NCBI GenBank assembly: GCA_021323355.1
Contig: JAJONK010000001.1
Coordinates: 1-33,068, forward strand
Source of the DNA: Deltaproteobacteria bacterium
GTDB lineage: Bacteria > Desulfobacterota > Binatia > UBA9968
Direction: 5' to 3'
Length of the DNA stretch: 33,068 bases
The notes under the pieces were generated by a model. That model did no database searches and was not told the origin of the DNA. It was given only the letters and a program-made list of their open reading frames with translations. The position numbers and the translations under genes are program-made. Of this stretch, positions 1 to 8,161 are shown one piece after another (within the stretch, counting starts at the first letter, position 1; each line of letters opens with the position of its first letter).

Positions 1-372
1 GAACAAGTCCGCCTTAGCAAAGGTGGCTCGGTCGCTGACGCCTTCTTTGGCGGCATTGCGCTTGGCGAGCTCGACCATGTCCGGATTGTATTCGATGCCG
101 TGAGCCTTGGCGCCGCGTTTAGCCGCTGTTATGACAGTGCGGCCATCGCCCGAACCCAGATCAATGACGAAGTCTTTAGGGGTTACTTTTGCCATATCGA
201 GCATCTTGTCTACCAGAGCCTGAGGCGTTGGCACCCAGACCACATCCTTGCCTTCTTGGCCGACCTGGGGCTCATAGCTTTTCGCCGGCTGCGCTTGTGC
301 CGCCCCGGAAGCGCCGACCAGGGCGACGCACATAGACAATATCAATACTCGCGCGAAATACGATGCGTTCAT
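1..372 (-). CDS. Exported class I SAM-dependent methyltransferase, C-terminus beyond window
   Basis: The reading frame opens with ATG at 372 on the minus strand and stays open to base 1 (124 codons, incomplete). A GGAGG ribosome binding site lies 5 bases before the ATG. Residues 1-28 look like a Sec signal peptide: a short N-terminal region, a hydrophobic core (VLILSMCVALVGA) and an AQA cleavage site. Residues 44-50 read DVVWVPT, and the SAM-binding motif I (DLGSGDG) is at 71-77, followed by an acidic motif II (GIEYNP). These are features of a Rossmann-fold methyltransferase. The substrate cannot be told. An exported SAM-dependent enzyme is odd because SAM is cytoplasmic; the protein could bind another ligand or stay anchored by its signal. 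Family call is firm; function is unknown. Confidence 0.85.
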   Translation of the reverse strand, partial: MNASYFARVLILSMCVALVGASGAAQAQPAKSYEPQVGQEGKDVVWVPTPQALVDKMLDMAKVTPKDFVIDLGSGDGRTVITAAKRGAKAHGIEYNPDMVELAKRNAAKEGVSDRATFAKADLF

Positions 373-728
373 AAGTCCTCCATTTATAAATTATTGGCTG
401 AGCATAGCAGGTTCGAACAGAGGAGTGGAGTACCGATAACAGTCTAATTTGTATTTTGCTAACTATCTCAATGTCTTGACGCCGCAACAACTCCGATCGC
501 GTGATGTCGTATTCCGGTACAATCCACGACCTATCCAGGAGACTTGAGCCGCCGCGCAATAGGTTTTTTGATTCTCTAATGGTACGAAGGTTGCGGCCGA
601 GACAACATAGAACCACGAATATCGAGAGTTCGATTATCAGAAAGGTCAAAGGCTTTCGATTCCCATTTTACTGACTAACTATGCAGGCAGCGCGATACCT
701 GCTTCAGCCGACGGTTTTCGAAACGTAA
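373..728. other. Gene-poor interval upstream of the methyltransferase
   Basis: Apart from the methyltransferase ribosome binding site (minus strand, just above 372) I see no supported gene. A minus-strand open frame spans 272-649 but overlaps the methyltransferase in another frame and has no recognisable domain. A GGTTCGAA string near 415 resembles a tRNA T-loop but has no flanking stem. Confidence 0.5.
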
Positions 729-1004
729 CAAGGATGGAGTTATAACCAGAAAAAAAATATCGAGATCGGCTCTCAAGTTTATCTAGAAGAGGGTGGTCAT
801 CCTTGCGGCGCCGTGCGCGATGTGCGGGTGGGAAATCGTAATGAGATCAGAATTTACGTTGAGAATTCTGGAGAGTTCATTGTCTCCTTGGATGCCGTTC
901 GCGCGGCGCACGATGGCAAAGTAATTCTCGACCGAGCACGATTGGATCAGAGGCTGCTCGATGCAGCAGCTCACGCGCATGACGCCGAAGTTCCGGGCCT
1001 TTAA
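729..1004 (+). pseudogene. Small PRC-barrel-like protein lacking a usable start codon
   Basis: From just after an in-frame TAA at 726-728 to a TAA at 1002-1004 there is an uninterrupted frame with protein-like content. Around residue 12 it reads IEIGSQVYLEEGG, then a beta-rich stretch (IRIYVENSGEFIVSLDAV), HDGKVILD and a C-terminal helix ending HAHDAE. This resembles PRC-barrel/DUF2171-like proteins, which bind nothing catalytic and often act as structural modules. No ATG, GTG or TTG occurs in frame before the GTG at 813, which would remove the first strand. A run of eight A bases at 750-757 sits directly after a purine-rich SD-like segment (730-739). One added A there would join the frame to an upstream ATA at 742. 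Decay by start loss plus a homopolymer slip, or a sequencing error, are both possible. It may still be expressed in shortened form. Confidence 0.4.
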
Positions 1005-1323
1005 ACTCGTCGCCCATCAGCGGCTTCACCCAACCCAAGCGAAACCTTTCTCATCCGGTGCAGAACGCGGCTAAATTGCAGCGGGTACACAACCGTGGGC
1101 CTTCAACGCGATCCTGTGTTGGAGAGCAGCGCTGATCTTTCCAAGGTCAGCAGCTTCTAGCCTGATTGCACTCCGGTCCGGTTCTCACGCGTTTTCAGCG
1201 AAATGGTGTACTAATTGCCGGCGATCCGTAAGGACAGCATGCCCGGTGGGTGAGCTAGGCGGCTAATCTGATGTTGCTAAGTTGCACCTGATAAAGGTTT
1301 AAAAGATTTTCCCGCCGCGGCAG

Positions 1324-1350
1324 CCCGGTGCTGTGTATAGCTCGGGTTTT
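1324..1350 (+). terminator. Possible bulged hairpin with T run
   Basis: CCCG(1324-1327) and GCT(1330-1332) can pair with AGC(1339-1341) and CGGG(1343-1346), with a G-T pair and one bulged T, around a 6-base loop. TTTT follows at 1347-1350 and then CTCC. It could be a weak intrinsic terminator or an RNA element in the acnA leader. The stem is imperfect and the T run short, so this is tentative. Confidence 0.3.
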
Positions 1351-1380
1351 CTCCGGACCGCTCAACTGTCAACCTTCCTG

Positions 1381-1409
1381 TTGCTTTATCCTGTCGGGCT
1401 AGCTACAAA
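1381..1409 (+). promoter_or_regulatory. Weak sigma-70-like promoter candidate for acnA
   Basis: TTGCTT at 1381-1386 and TACAAA at 1404-1409 are separated by 17 bases. They match the consensus at 3/6 and 4/6 positions. The distance to the acnA start (46 bases) fits, but the match is poor. Confidence 0.2.
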
Positions 1410-1455
1410 ATAGGACGACTCACCTAGGTTCCGTTAGAGATACAAGGAGCAGTCA

Positions 1456-4149
1456 ATGGCACAGAAGTATGTGGACAGCTTCGGCACGCGCAAGGTGCTG
1501 AGAGTGGGCGATCGAGGCTATGATATTTTCCGGCTCGATTTGCTAGAGAACGCGGGCTTTCAGAACATTTCTCGATTGCCTGTTTCTCTCAAGGTTTTAT
1601 TGGAAAACCTGTTAAGGCAGGAAGACAACCATCACGTTACCAAGGGCGACATTGAAGCGCTCGCAAATTGGAACCCGAAGGTTAAGTCGGAAAAAGAGAT
1701 TGCGTTTATGCCGGCGCGGGTGCTGATGCAGGATCTAACGGGAGTTCCTGCCGTGGTCGATCTCGCGGCGATGCGCGAGGCGATGAAGCGTTTAGGCGGC
1801 GATCCGACAAAAATCAATCCGCTAGCTCCTGTCGATCTGGTGATCGATCATTCCGTCCAAGTTGATTTTTTCGGCAGCGCGGATGCGTTGCACAAGAATT
1901 CGGAAATAGAGTTTAAGCGAAATGTCGAACGTTATGCATTCTTAAGATGGGGTCAAACGGCTTTTGACAATTTCCGCCTGATCCCGCCCGATACCGGAAT
2001 TTGCCATCAGGTGAACCTTGAATATCTGGCGCCGGTGGTTTTCCGCGCGCAAAAAGATGGCGCGCACTTCGCGTATCCTGATACCGTTGTCGGCACCGAC
2101 TCACACACGACCATGATCAATGGTTTGGGTGTCGTCGGCTGGGGAGTAGGTGGCATCGAAGCGGAAGCGGCGCTGCTTGGCCAGCCGATCATCATGCTCA
2201 TCCCCGAAGTGATCGGTTTTAAGCTGCACGGCAAACTTCCGGAGGGAGCAACCGCAACGGATCTGGTTTTGACGGTTGTGCAGATGCTTAGGAAAAAGGG
2301 AGTGGTTGAGAAGTTCGTCGAGTTTTACGGCGCAGGTTTGTCTAGTCTGAGCTTGGCCGATCGCGCGACCATCGGCAACATGGGGCCTGAATACGGCGCG
2401 ACCATTGGATACTTCCCAATTGACGACGAGACCTTGCGCTACTTGGAACTAACCGGCCGAGACCGACACCTGATCAACCTGGTTGAAAGCTATGCCAAAG
2501 AGCAAGGCATGTTCCGCACCGATTCTTCGCCCGATCCTATGTTCACCGATTCACTCGAGCTTGATCTGGCAACGGTGGTGCCGAGCTTGTCGGGTCCGCG
2601 CCGGCCGCAAGATCGGATACCGTTGACTGAAAGCAAGAAATCATTCAAAGAAGCCCTGCCGTCTCTAATGAAGGGTGGGGATGTCAACAAGACGGTCACT
2701 GTGCAGAATAATGGCGACAAGTTCGCGCTCACGCATGGCTCGGTTGTCATCTCGGCGATCACGAGTTGCACGAACACATCAAATCCGTCGGTCATGATCG
2801 GCGCCGGATTGCTGGCCAAAAAGGCCGCAGAGAAGGGTCTGGCGAGTAAACCCTGGGTGAAAACCAGTCTGGCACCTGGGTCGAAGGTGGTGACCGAGTA
2901 TCTAAAGGATAGCGGTCTTCTGCCGTACTTAGAAGCTATCGGTTTTCATCTGGTTGGCTATGGCTGCACCACCTGCATCGGCAATAGCGGACCACTGCCT
3001 GAGCCAGTGGTTAACGCGATTCAGGACGGGGACTTGGTTGCCGCTGCGGTGTTGTCCGGCAACCGAAACTTCGAAGGCCGTATTCATCCTAATGTCCGCG
3101 CCAATTATCTCGCCTCACCGCCTCTGGTAGTTGCCTATGCACTCGCCGGTAGTATGGATACCGATCTCTATAACGAACCGCTGGGAAATGATTTGGAGGG
3201 TAAGCCGGTTTATTTGCGAGACATTTGGCCGACGCCCCAAGAAGTTCAAGAGACTATGCGTAAATCGGTGCGGTCGGAGATGTTTATAAAGGAATACAGC
3301 CAGGCCACCGAAGGCGATGAGCAGTGGAAGAACATGCCGGTGCCGCAGGGCGAGCTCTTCCAATGGGATTTGCAGTCGACATACGTGCGTGAAGCGCCCT
3401 ACTTCGACGGAATGTCGAGAACCCCGGCCGAGCTTAAGGAGATCAAAGGAGCGCGTGTCTTAGCGCTGCTCGGTGATTCGGTTACCACCGATCATATTTC
3501 GCCGGCGGGTTCCATCGAGAGAAACGGCCCGGCGGCGCGCTACCTCACCAACAATGATGTTTTGCCCAAAGACTTTAACCAGTATGGCGCGCGTCGCGGT
3601 AATCATGAAGTCATGATGCGCGGAACATTTGCAAATATTCGTTTGAAAAATATGCTGGCGCCGGGCACTGAAGGCGGCGTGACAGTTCATTTGCCGGACA
3701 AGAAGCAAACGTCAATCTACGACGCCGCGATGCAGTATCAAAAGGAAGGCATCCCGCTCATAGTTGTCGCTGGAAAGGAGTACGGCTCCGGTTCTTCGCG
3801 TGACTGGGCAGCGAAAGGCCCGCGCTTGTTAGGCGTGAAAGCGGTTATCGCCGAGAGTTATGAACGTATTCACCGTAGTAACTTGATTGGCATGGGAATC
3901 GTGCCGCTGCAGTTCAAGCCTGGTGAAAACCTGAAGTATTATAATCTTACCGGCTTTGAGACTTTCGAAATCGTCGGGATCTCGGACGGCCTCAAGTTGA
4001 GACAAACTCTGACCGTGAGAGCGACGAGGGATGACGGCGAGGTTCAAGAGTTCACGGTTATTTGCCGCATCGATACCCCGGCCGAGCTTGAATACTACCG
4101 TCACGGCGGAATCTTGGAGTTCGTGCTCAGGCAACTTTTACAAAGCTGA
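1456..4149 (+). CDS. acnA: Aconitate hydratase A
   Basis: This 897-residue protein interconverts citrate and isocitrate via cis-aconitate in the TCA cycle. Length and layout match the AcnA/IRP1 type: catalytic domains 1-3, a linker, then the swivelling domain 4. The [4Fe-4S] ligands are visible as Cys438 (in SCTNTSNP) and Cys504 and Cys507 (in GYGCTTCIGNSG). Residues near 690 (GDSVTTDHISPAG) and 775 (YGSGSSRDWAAKG) are the substrate-binding loops of the swivelling domain. The ATG is preceded by AAGGAG at about 7 bases. It is not clearly co-transcribed with the preceding DNA; the hydrolase downstream begins 75 bases later on the same strand. IRP1-like proteins of this class can also bind RNA when the cluster is lost; nothing here shows that happening. 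Confidence 0.97.
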   Translation: MAQKYVDSFGTRKVLRVGDRGYDIFRLDLLENAGFQNISRLPVSLKVLLENLLRQEDNHHVTKGDIEALANWNPKVKSEKEIAFMPARVLMQDLTGVPAVVDLAAMREAMKRLGGDPTKINPLAPVDLVIDHSVQVDFFGSADALHKNSEIEFKRNVERYAFLRWGQTAFDNFRLIPPDTGICHQVNLEYLAPVVFRAQKDGAHFAYPDTVVGTDSHTTMINGLGVVGWGVGGIEAEAALLGQPIIMLIPEVIGFKLHGKLPEGATATDLVLTVVQMLRKKGVVEKFVEFYGAGLSSLSLADRATIGNMGPEYGATIGYFPIDDETLRYLELTGRDRHLINLVESYAKEQGMFRTDSSPDPMFTDSLELDLATVVPSLSGPRRPQDRIPLTESKKSFKEALPSLMKGGDVNKTVTVQNNGDKFALTHGSVVISAITSCTNTSNPSVMIGAGLLAKKAAEKGLASKPWVKTSLAPGSKVVTEYLKDSGLLPYLEAIGFHLVGYGCTTCIGNSGPLPEPVVNAIQDGDLVAAAVLSGNRNFEGRIHPNVRANYLASPPLVVAYALAGSMDTDLYNEPLGNDLEGKPVYLRDIWPTPQEVQETMRKSVRSEMFIKEYSQATEGDEQWKNMPVPQGELFQWDLQSTYVREAPYFDGMSRTPAELKEIKGARVLALLGDSVTTDHISPAGSIERNGPAARYLTNNDVLPKDFNQYGARRGNHEVMMRGTFANIRLKNMLAPGTEGGVTVHLPDKKQTSIYDAAMQYQKEGIPLIVVAGKEYGSGSSRDWAAKGPRLLGVKAVIAESYERIHRSNLIGMGIVPLQFKPGENLKYYNLTGFETFEIVGISDGLKLRQTLTVRATRDDGEVQEFTVICRIDTPAELEYYRHGGILEFVLRQLLQS

Positions 4150-4224
4150 TTTCTGGAACCAAAGATTCGAACACTCCAGGAAGATTGAGCTCGGGCCAAC
4201 CGCTGGCATTCCCGACTAACGCCG

Positions 4225-5028
4225 ATGAATCGGAGACAAGCGCTTGGGTTAATTGGACCGGGTCTGGCGCTTCTCTTCGGCCCTGCGCGACTACTCCGTG
4301 GAAATATCTACGCCGTTGAAAGGCCGATAATGACTCAACCAGCTCACATCGCAAATTTCACCGCCGATAACCCGGGCATGATGACCTTGCAAGGGACTAA
4401 CCAATATATCGTCGGCAAGGACAGCGCGGTTGTCATCGATGTGGCGCTGAGCTCGGACGGAAACATGGATGGCATCATCGAACAGGCCGAAGCCATGGGC
4501 GTCAAAAAAATCGAAAAGATCCTTCTGACGCATATCCATATCGATCACTGTGGTGGGGCGCTGGCGCTTAAGAAGCGCACCGGCGCAAAGCTCGGCATTC
4601 ACCGTTCGCGCGCAGGCTATCTGGGCGAGGAGGACTTTCGGTACGACGACCAAGACAGAATTCCATTTGGCGGCGGCGAGCTCCAAGTCCTGCACACTCC
4701 AGGTCATGAATCGGGCCACTGCTGTTTCTATGAATCAGGCGACAAGGTGCTGTTCAGCGGTGACAATATTTTGGGATTCGGAACGGCCGTGATTCACCCG
4801 CCTGACGGTAACATGACCGATTACTTGCAATCGTTGGAGCGGCTGTTGGAGTTCAATATCGATTTGATTCTGCCCGGACACGGGCCTTTGGTTGGCAAAC
4901 CGGAGGCAAAGATCTCCGCCGGCCTGCAAAGGGTGGCGGAATTCTCGGTTCAGGCGCATCTGGAGAAGCTGATCCGCGACGAACGCGTAAAAAGAGAAGA
5001 TCGCCGCTATCATCTGCTCGGCCATTGA
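4225..5028 (+). CDS. Metallo-beta-lactamase-fold hydrolase with Tat-like N-terminus
   Basis: The protein (267 residues from this ATG) carries the complete metal site of the fold: HIHIDH at 103-108, His161 in TPGHESGH, Asp180 in SGDN and His219 in LPGHGP. The C-terminal layout is that of the LACTB2/glyoxalase II-like group, whose members cleave thioesters, RNA or other esters; the substrate is not predictable. The first 26 residues begin MNRRQALGLIG and continue into a hydrophobic run, resembling a twin-arginine signal. An internal ATG at 4330 (residue 36) has a purine-rich upstream stretch and would give a cytosolic protein starting right before the conserved fold. The choice between them decides where the enzyme acts. 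I keep the longer form because its N-terminus looks like genuine signal sequence. Confidence 0.85.
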   Translation: MNRRQALGLIGPGLALLFGPARLLRGNIYAVERPIMTQPAHIANFTADNPGMMTLQGTNQYIVGKDSAVVIDVALSSDGNMDGIIEQAEAMGVKKIEKILLTHIHIDHCGGALALKKRTGAKLGIHRSRAGYLGEEDFRYDDQDRIPFGGGELQVLHTPGHESGHCCFYESGDKVLFSGDNILGFGTAVIHPPDGNMTDYLQSLERLLEFNIDLILPGHGPLVGKPEAKISAGLQRVAEFSVQAHLEKLIRDERVKREDRRYHLLGH

Positions 5029-5257
5029 TATATCGCCTTATCCGAATCAATGGCATCGATTCGGGACCGCGATTTGTCTGCAACCCGACCTGCACGTCAT
5101 CGGCGCGTCTAATATAAACCTGAGAGTGAAACTTTGGCCTGAGCAGTAAATCGCCTTGCTGCCGACAGAGTCGTCGCCTCTGGAGAAACCGGCAACAATT
5201 AACCAGAGCCTAGAAAAACTTGTGCGTGGTTATCCTAGGTGTTGCGACCGTACTGAT
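5029..5257. other. Convergent intergenic interval
   Basis: It lies between the stop codons of the hydrolase and rlpA, which converge. I see no gene and no convincing terminator hairpin. Confidence 0.4.
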
Positions 5258-5923
5258 CTACCACTTCTCTAAAATAACAACCGGATACCCCGCTTGTGTC
5301 ACCCGTCGCGCTTGTTCTTCGGCACTGGACCGGGTAGAAAATTGTCCGAGTTGGACACGATAAAACGTGCTCGTACTGGTGTTCAATGGGACAATGGCGA
5401 CGTCCGAAAACGTCGATGCGACCCGGTCGCGCAGCTGGCGAGCATTCTCGAGTACTGAAAACGAGCCTAGCTGAAGCGTGTAGTCGAGCGAATCTTTAAT
5501 CAAGGATATTTTGTCAGCGCCGCTACCGACCACTTCGATCCGCACCGGGATGGTTCCGGGACCAATCATGCCGAGTGTTTCCGCCGCCGCATAGGATAAA
5601 TCTATAATTCTTTCCTTCGCGAAGGGTCCACGATCGTTGATCAGAACTTCTATGGCTCTGCCATTCTCTAAGTTGGTTACCAGCACTCGAGTGCCGAGAG
5701 GCAATGTTTGATGCGCCGCCGTGAGGTCGTGTTGGTTATATATAACGCCGCTGGCAGTAGGCTTGCCGTGAAAACCGGGCCCATACCATGAGGCGATGCC
5801 GGTTTGACTGACGCGCGGCGCGGTTACAGGAGGAGGGATTCGCGAGGCCGGCAAGGAACATGCTGCCACGCCGATGACTATTACCGACAGGAGATGAAGC
5901 TTTAAATCAGAGATCGGCTTCAA
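5258..5923 (-). CDS. rlpA: RlpA-like septal/peptidoglycan lipoprotein with SPOR domain
   Basis: From the TTG at 5923 the product is 221 residues. GGAG lies 8 bases upstream, and the protein begins with a lipoprotein signal ending in VAAC (Cys22), so outer-membrane anchoring is expected. Residues of about 40-130 form the double-psi beta-barrel of RlpA: GIASWYGPGFHGKPTASG, LTAAHQTLPLGTRV, then INDRGPF and RIIDLS with the catalytic-type Asp of NDRGP. The last 75 residues (YTLQLGSFS, FYRVQLGQF) form a SPOR domain that binds denuded glycan at division sites. RlpA proteins are lytic transglycosylases or division-associated binders; enzymatic activity is inferred from homology only. Longer starts up to 6013 exist but would bury the lipobox too deep for a signal peptide. 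Confidence 0.9.
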   Translation of the reverse strand: MKPISDLKLHLLSVIVIGVAACSLPASRIPPPVTAPRVSQTGIASWYGPGFHGKPTASGVIYNQHDLTAAHQTLPLGTRVLVTNLENGRAIEVLINDRGPFAKERIIDLSYAAAETLGMIGPGTIPVRIEVVGSGADKISLIKDSLDYTLQLGSFSVLENARQLRDRVASTFSDVAIVPLNTSTSTFYRVQLGQFSTRSSAEEQARRVTQAGYPVVILEKW

Positions 5924-6021
5924 GTTACCCACTCCAGGCAAGCCGTCAGGATCGATGTTTATCGAATCCCTGGCGCCAGCACATCGAACCGGAGTCCAGG
6001 TCGACATGCCCAAATCATCGA

Positions 6022-6588
6022 TTAACCTAGCAACGCTTCCATCCTGTAGGCCCCCTGCTGCCGATCCGGCGCAGGAATTCTTTTTTTTGCGCTTATCAGA
6101 CTACCGAATACGGCATCGGCTAGCGGTAAAACAACATTGAGGTTGTTCAGGTGCCGTTTGTGATGCATATGATGATGCGCGTCAAGCCAGCGAAACCACC
6201 GAGTTTGCTCGAGGCGCCGCCCCATGGGAATGTGCATGCAGTAGTGCAGATACTCGTAAAGCGCATAATAAACCGCCATGGCCGCGCACGCGCCGGCGAG
6301 TATGGGCGCGCCTACAAGGTGCTGTATAAGGAGTATTGCAGGAACGTGAAGAGCGATGATCAGCGGTGCGTTCCACCAAGCGAAGCGAACCTTTCTCATA
6401 TATTTCTTATCCGACAGAAAATAGTCGGTTCCCGTGCGAAAGAGACCATGATGAACCAATGCATGAGCCCGAAATGGATACTTCCAGCGCGGCTGATGCA
6501 TGAGGTACTTGTGTAAAGTCCATTCGAAAAAGCTGCCATACACGAAAAAGGCCGCGAACGCGGTGAGTTCGCTAATGTAAAATGACAT
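6022..6588 (-). CDS. Fatty acid hydroxylase / sterol desaturase superfamily membrane protein
   Basis: This 188-residue membrane protein has the diiron histidine clusters of the superfamily: HKYLMH (26-31), HALVHH (42-47), HYCMH (115-119) and HHHMHH (138-143). Hydrophobic stretches lie at about 5-22, 72-90 and 95-112. Such enzymes use O2 and electrons from a redox partner to hydroxylate or desaturate lipids, carotenoids or sterols. The small size and the EWTLHKYLMH start resemble bacterial fatty-acid or carotenoid hydroxylases more than sterol C-4/C-5 enzymes. The ATG follows AGGGAG at a somewhat long spacing of about 11 bases. It may share a transcript with rlpA, whose likely start is about 99 bases downstream. 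Confidence 0.85.
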   Translation of the reverse strand: MSFYISELTAFAAFFVYGSFFEWTLHKYLMHQPRWKYPFRAHALVHHGLFRTGTDYFLSDKKYMRKVRFAWWNAPLIIALHVPAILLIQHLVGAPILAGACAAMAVYYALYEYLHYCMHIPMGRRLEQTRWFRWLDAHHHMHHKRHLNNLNVVLPLADAVFGSLISAKKRIPAPDRQQGAYRMEALLG

Positions 6589-6785
6589 GATTTGTTTCGC
6601 TCCCTGTAGATCTCTACTGTGTGAGTTCCTGTTGAGCGCATGAAAACGTCGTTCACACTACGTGGTTTTGCCCGATTGGTCAATTGTAATGCTTTAAAAA
6701 GGCGCATCATCAAAACTAGGCGCCGTTTACGCAGCGCAGAGATTGTGCTACTTTACCGACAACTTACAAGGGAGTGTCTTAGTTT

Positions 6786-7532
6786 ATGTCAGGCCATTCA
6801 AAATGGAGCACGATCAAGCACAAGAAAGCCGCAAAAGACGCGAAGAAGGGCAAGCTCTTCACCAAGCTGATCAAGGAAATTACAGTTGCGGCGCGAATGG
6901 GCGGCGGCGATATTAATGCGAATCCGCGCCTGCGCACTGCGGTACTCACGGCTCGATCTGCAAGTATGCCCACCGAGAACATCGATCGGGCGATCAAAAA
7001 GGGAACCGGCGAGCTTGAAGGTGTCACCTACGACGAGATTCAATACGAAGGATATGGGCCGGGTGGTGCAGCCATACTGGCGCATGTGCTGACGGATAAC
7101 AAAAATCGCACGGTTTCGGAGATTCGTCGCCTGTTTACAAAACACGGCGGCAATATGGGCGAGGCCGGCTGCGTCGCCTGGATGTTCGACAAAAAGGGCC
7201 TGATCACGATCGAAAAAACGCAAGTTGATGAGGATCGCTTAATGTCAATTGTTCTTGATGCCGGGGCCGAGGATGTTAGGGATGAGGATGAAATTTTCGA
7301 AGTGATTACAACCGTCGAAGAGTTCGACAAAGTCAAGGAACGGCTCGAACTCGAAAAAGTAGCGATCGCCAGCGCGCAAATCACCATGGTGCCGAAGAAC
7401 ACTGTTGATGTCGACGAGAAGAATGTCGAACAGATCTTGAAGCTTACCGAGGAACTTGAAGACCATGACGATGTCCAGAGCGTTTCGGCTAATTTCAACA
7501 TCCCGAGTGAGTTAATGGAGAAGGCTAGTTGA
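6786..7532 (+). CDS. yebC: YebC/TACO1-family protein
   Basis: The 248-residue product starts with the family signature MSGHSKWSTIKHKK and contains the three-domain arrangement of YebC, including GGDINANPRLR near 40 and an acidic C-terminal domain ending DVQSVSANF. YebC proteins associate with ribosomes and help translation of proline-rich stretches; some were also described as transcription regulators. It sits directly before ruvC, the common proteobacterial yebC-ruvCAB order. A GGGAG lies about 12 bases before the ATG. Its stop overlaps the ruvC start by 4 bases, implying translational coupling. Confidence 0.95.
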   Translation: MSGHSKWSTIKHKKAAKDAKKGKLFTKLIKEITVAARMGGGDINANPRLRTAVLTARSASMPTENIDRAIKKGTGELEGVTYDEIQYEGYGPGGAAILAHVLTDNKNRTVSEIRRLFTKHGGNMGEAGCVAWMFDKKGLITIEKTQVDEDRLMSIVLDAGAEDVRDEDEIFEVITTVEEFDKVKERLELEKVAIASAQITMVPKNTVDVDEKNVEQILKLTEELEDHDDVQSVSANFNIPSELMEKAS

Positions 7533-8119
7533 GCTGGCCTTCGCCTGTCCGCCGCAGAGCTGATGCGCAGCCGCTGGCGCGCAGGGTTCTCGGTATCGAT
7601 CCCGGTTCGGCAGTCACCGGGTGGGGAGTCGTTGAGGCGGCAGGCACTTCATTGATTCATCTGGCGCATGGCACGGTGATTACGGCGGGCACTCAGGGGC
7701 AGGCGGCTCGGCTGGAGCGCATTTACCGCGGCCTTGAGGAAGTCATCGATTCCTATAATCCGGATGGTGTTTGCGTCGAGCGGGTTTTTTTCGCGCGAAA
7801 CGCGCAGAGCGCGCTCAAGCTCGGTCAGGCGCGCGGCGTAGCCATTCTTGCCGCTGCGCGAAGGAGTTTGGCAGTTCATGAGTATGCCGCCGTTGAGATC
7901 AAGGCCGCGGTGGTAGGCTATGGCCACGCCACTAAACAGCAGGTACAAATGATGATTGCGTCTTTGCTGCGCCTTCGCGGCAAGTTGCCGGCCGACGCCG
8001 CGGACGCGCTCGCCGCGGCTATTTGCCATCTTCATATGCAGGTGTTGCGCGCGCGCCTTATCGAAGCCCTGCCAAGAACCATTGCGCCGTTGCGGCCGCG
8101 CAAGTCGATCCTTCCTTGA
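7529..8119 (+). CDS. ruvC: Holliday junction endonuclease RuvC
   Basis: The 196-residue protein resolves Holliday junctions with RuvAB in recombinational repair. Catalytic acids are visible: Asp24 in GIDPG, Glu84 in VERVFF, and Asp156 and Asp159 in the C-terminal DAADAL motif. The only in-frame start before the first strand is the TTG at 7529, overlapping the yebC stop and preceded by GGAGAAGG. This adds about 18 residues ahead of the usual RuvC start (VLGIDPG), so the N-terminus is longer than in most homologues. Confidence 0.95.
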   Translation: MSWPSPVRRRADAQPLARRVLGIDPGSAVTGWGVVEAAGTSLIHLAHGTVITAGTQGQAARLERIYRGLEEVIDSYNPDGVCVERVFFARNAQSALKLGQARGVAILAAARRSLAVHEYAAVEIKAAVVGYGHATKQQVQMMIASLLRLRGKLPADAADALAAAICHLHMQVLRARLIEALPRTIAPLRPRKSILP

Positions 8120-8161
8120 GATGCCGAACGGCGTTGAAATTAACCGAAAGATTAAGCAGTC

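Larger units (their letters stand above)
1005..1455. other. Leader region of acnA, no gene seen
   Basis: No reading frame with a recognisable product is visible on either strand. The interval contains a bulged hairpin at 1324-1350, a weak promoter-like pair at 1381-1409, and the acnA ribosome binding site (AAGGAG about 7 bases before 1456). Confidence 0.5.

Noticed and set aside
400..430. GGTTCGAA string resembling a tRNA T-loop
   Set aside because: The flanking bases (AGCAG and CAGAG) do not pair, and no acceptor, D or anticodon arms can be built; it lies in the methyltransferase leader.
272..649. 125-residue minus-strand open frame
   Set aside because: It overlaps the methyltransferase, which has a signal peptide, motif I and a ribosome binding site in another frame; the translation shows no domain.
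7040..7501. 153-residue Ser-rich minus-strand frame inside yebC
   Set aside because: It is a shadow of yebC codon bias; YebC is clearly the real product.
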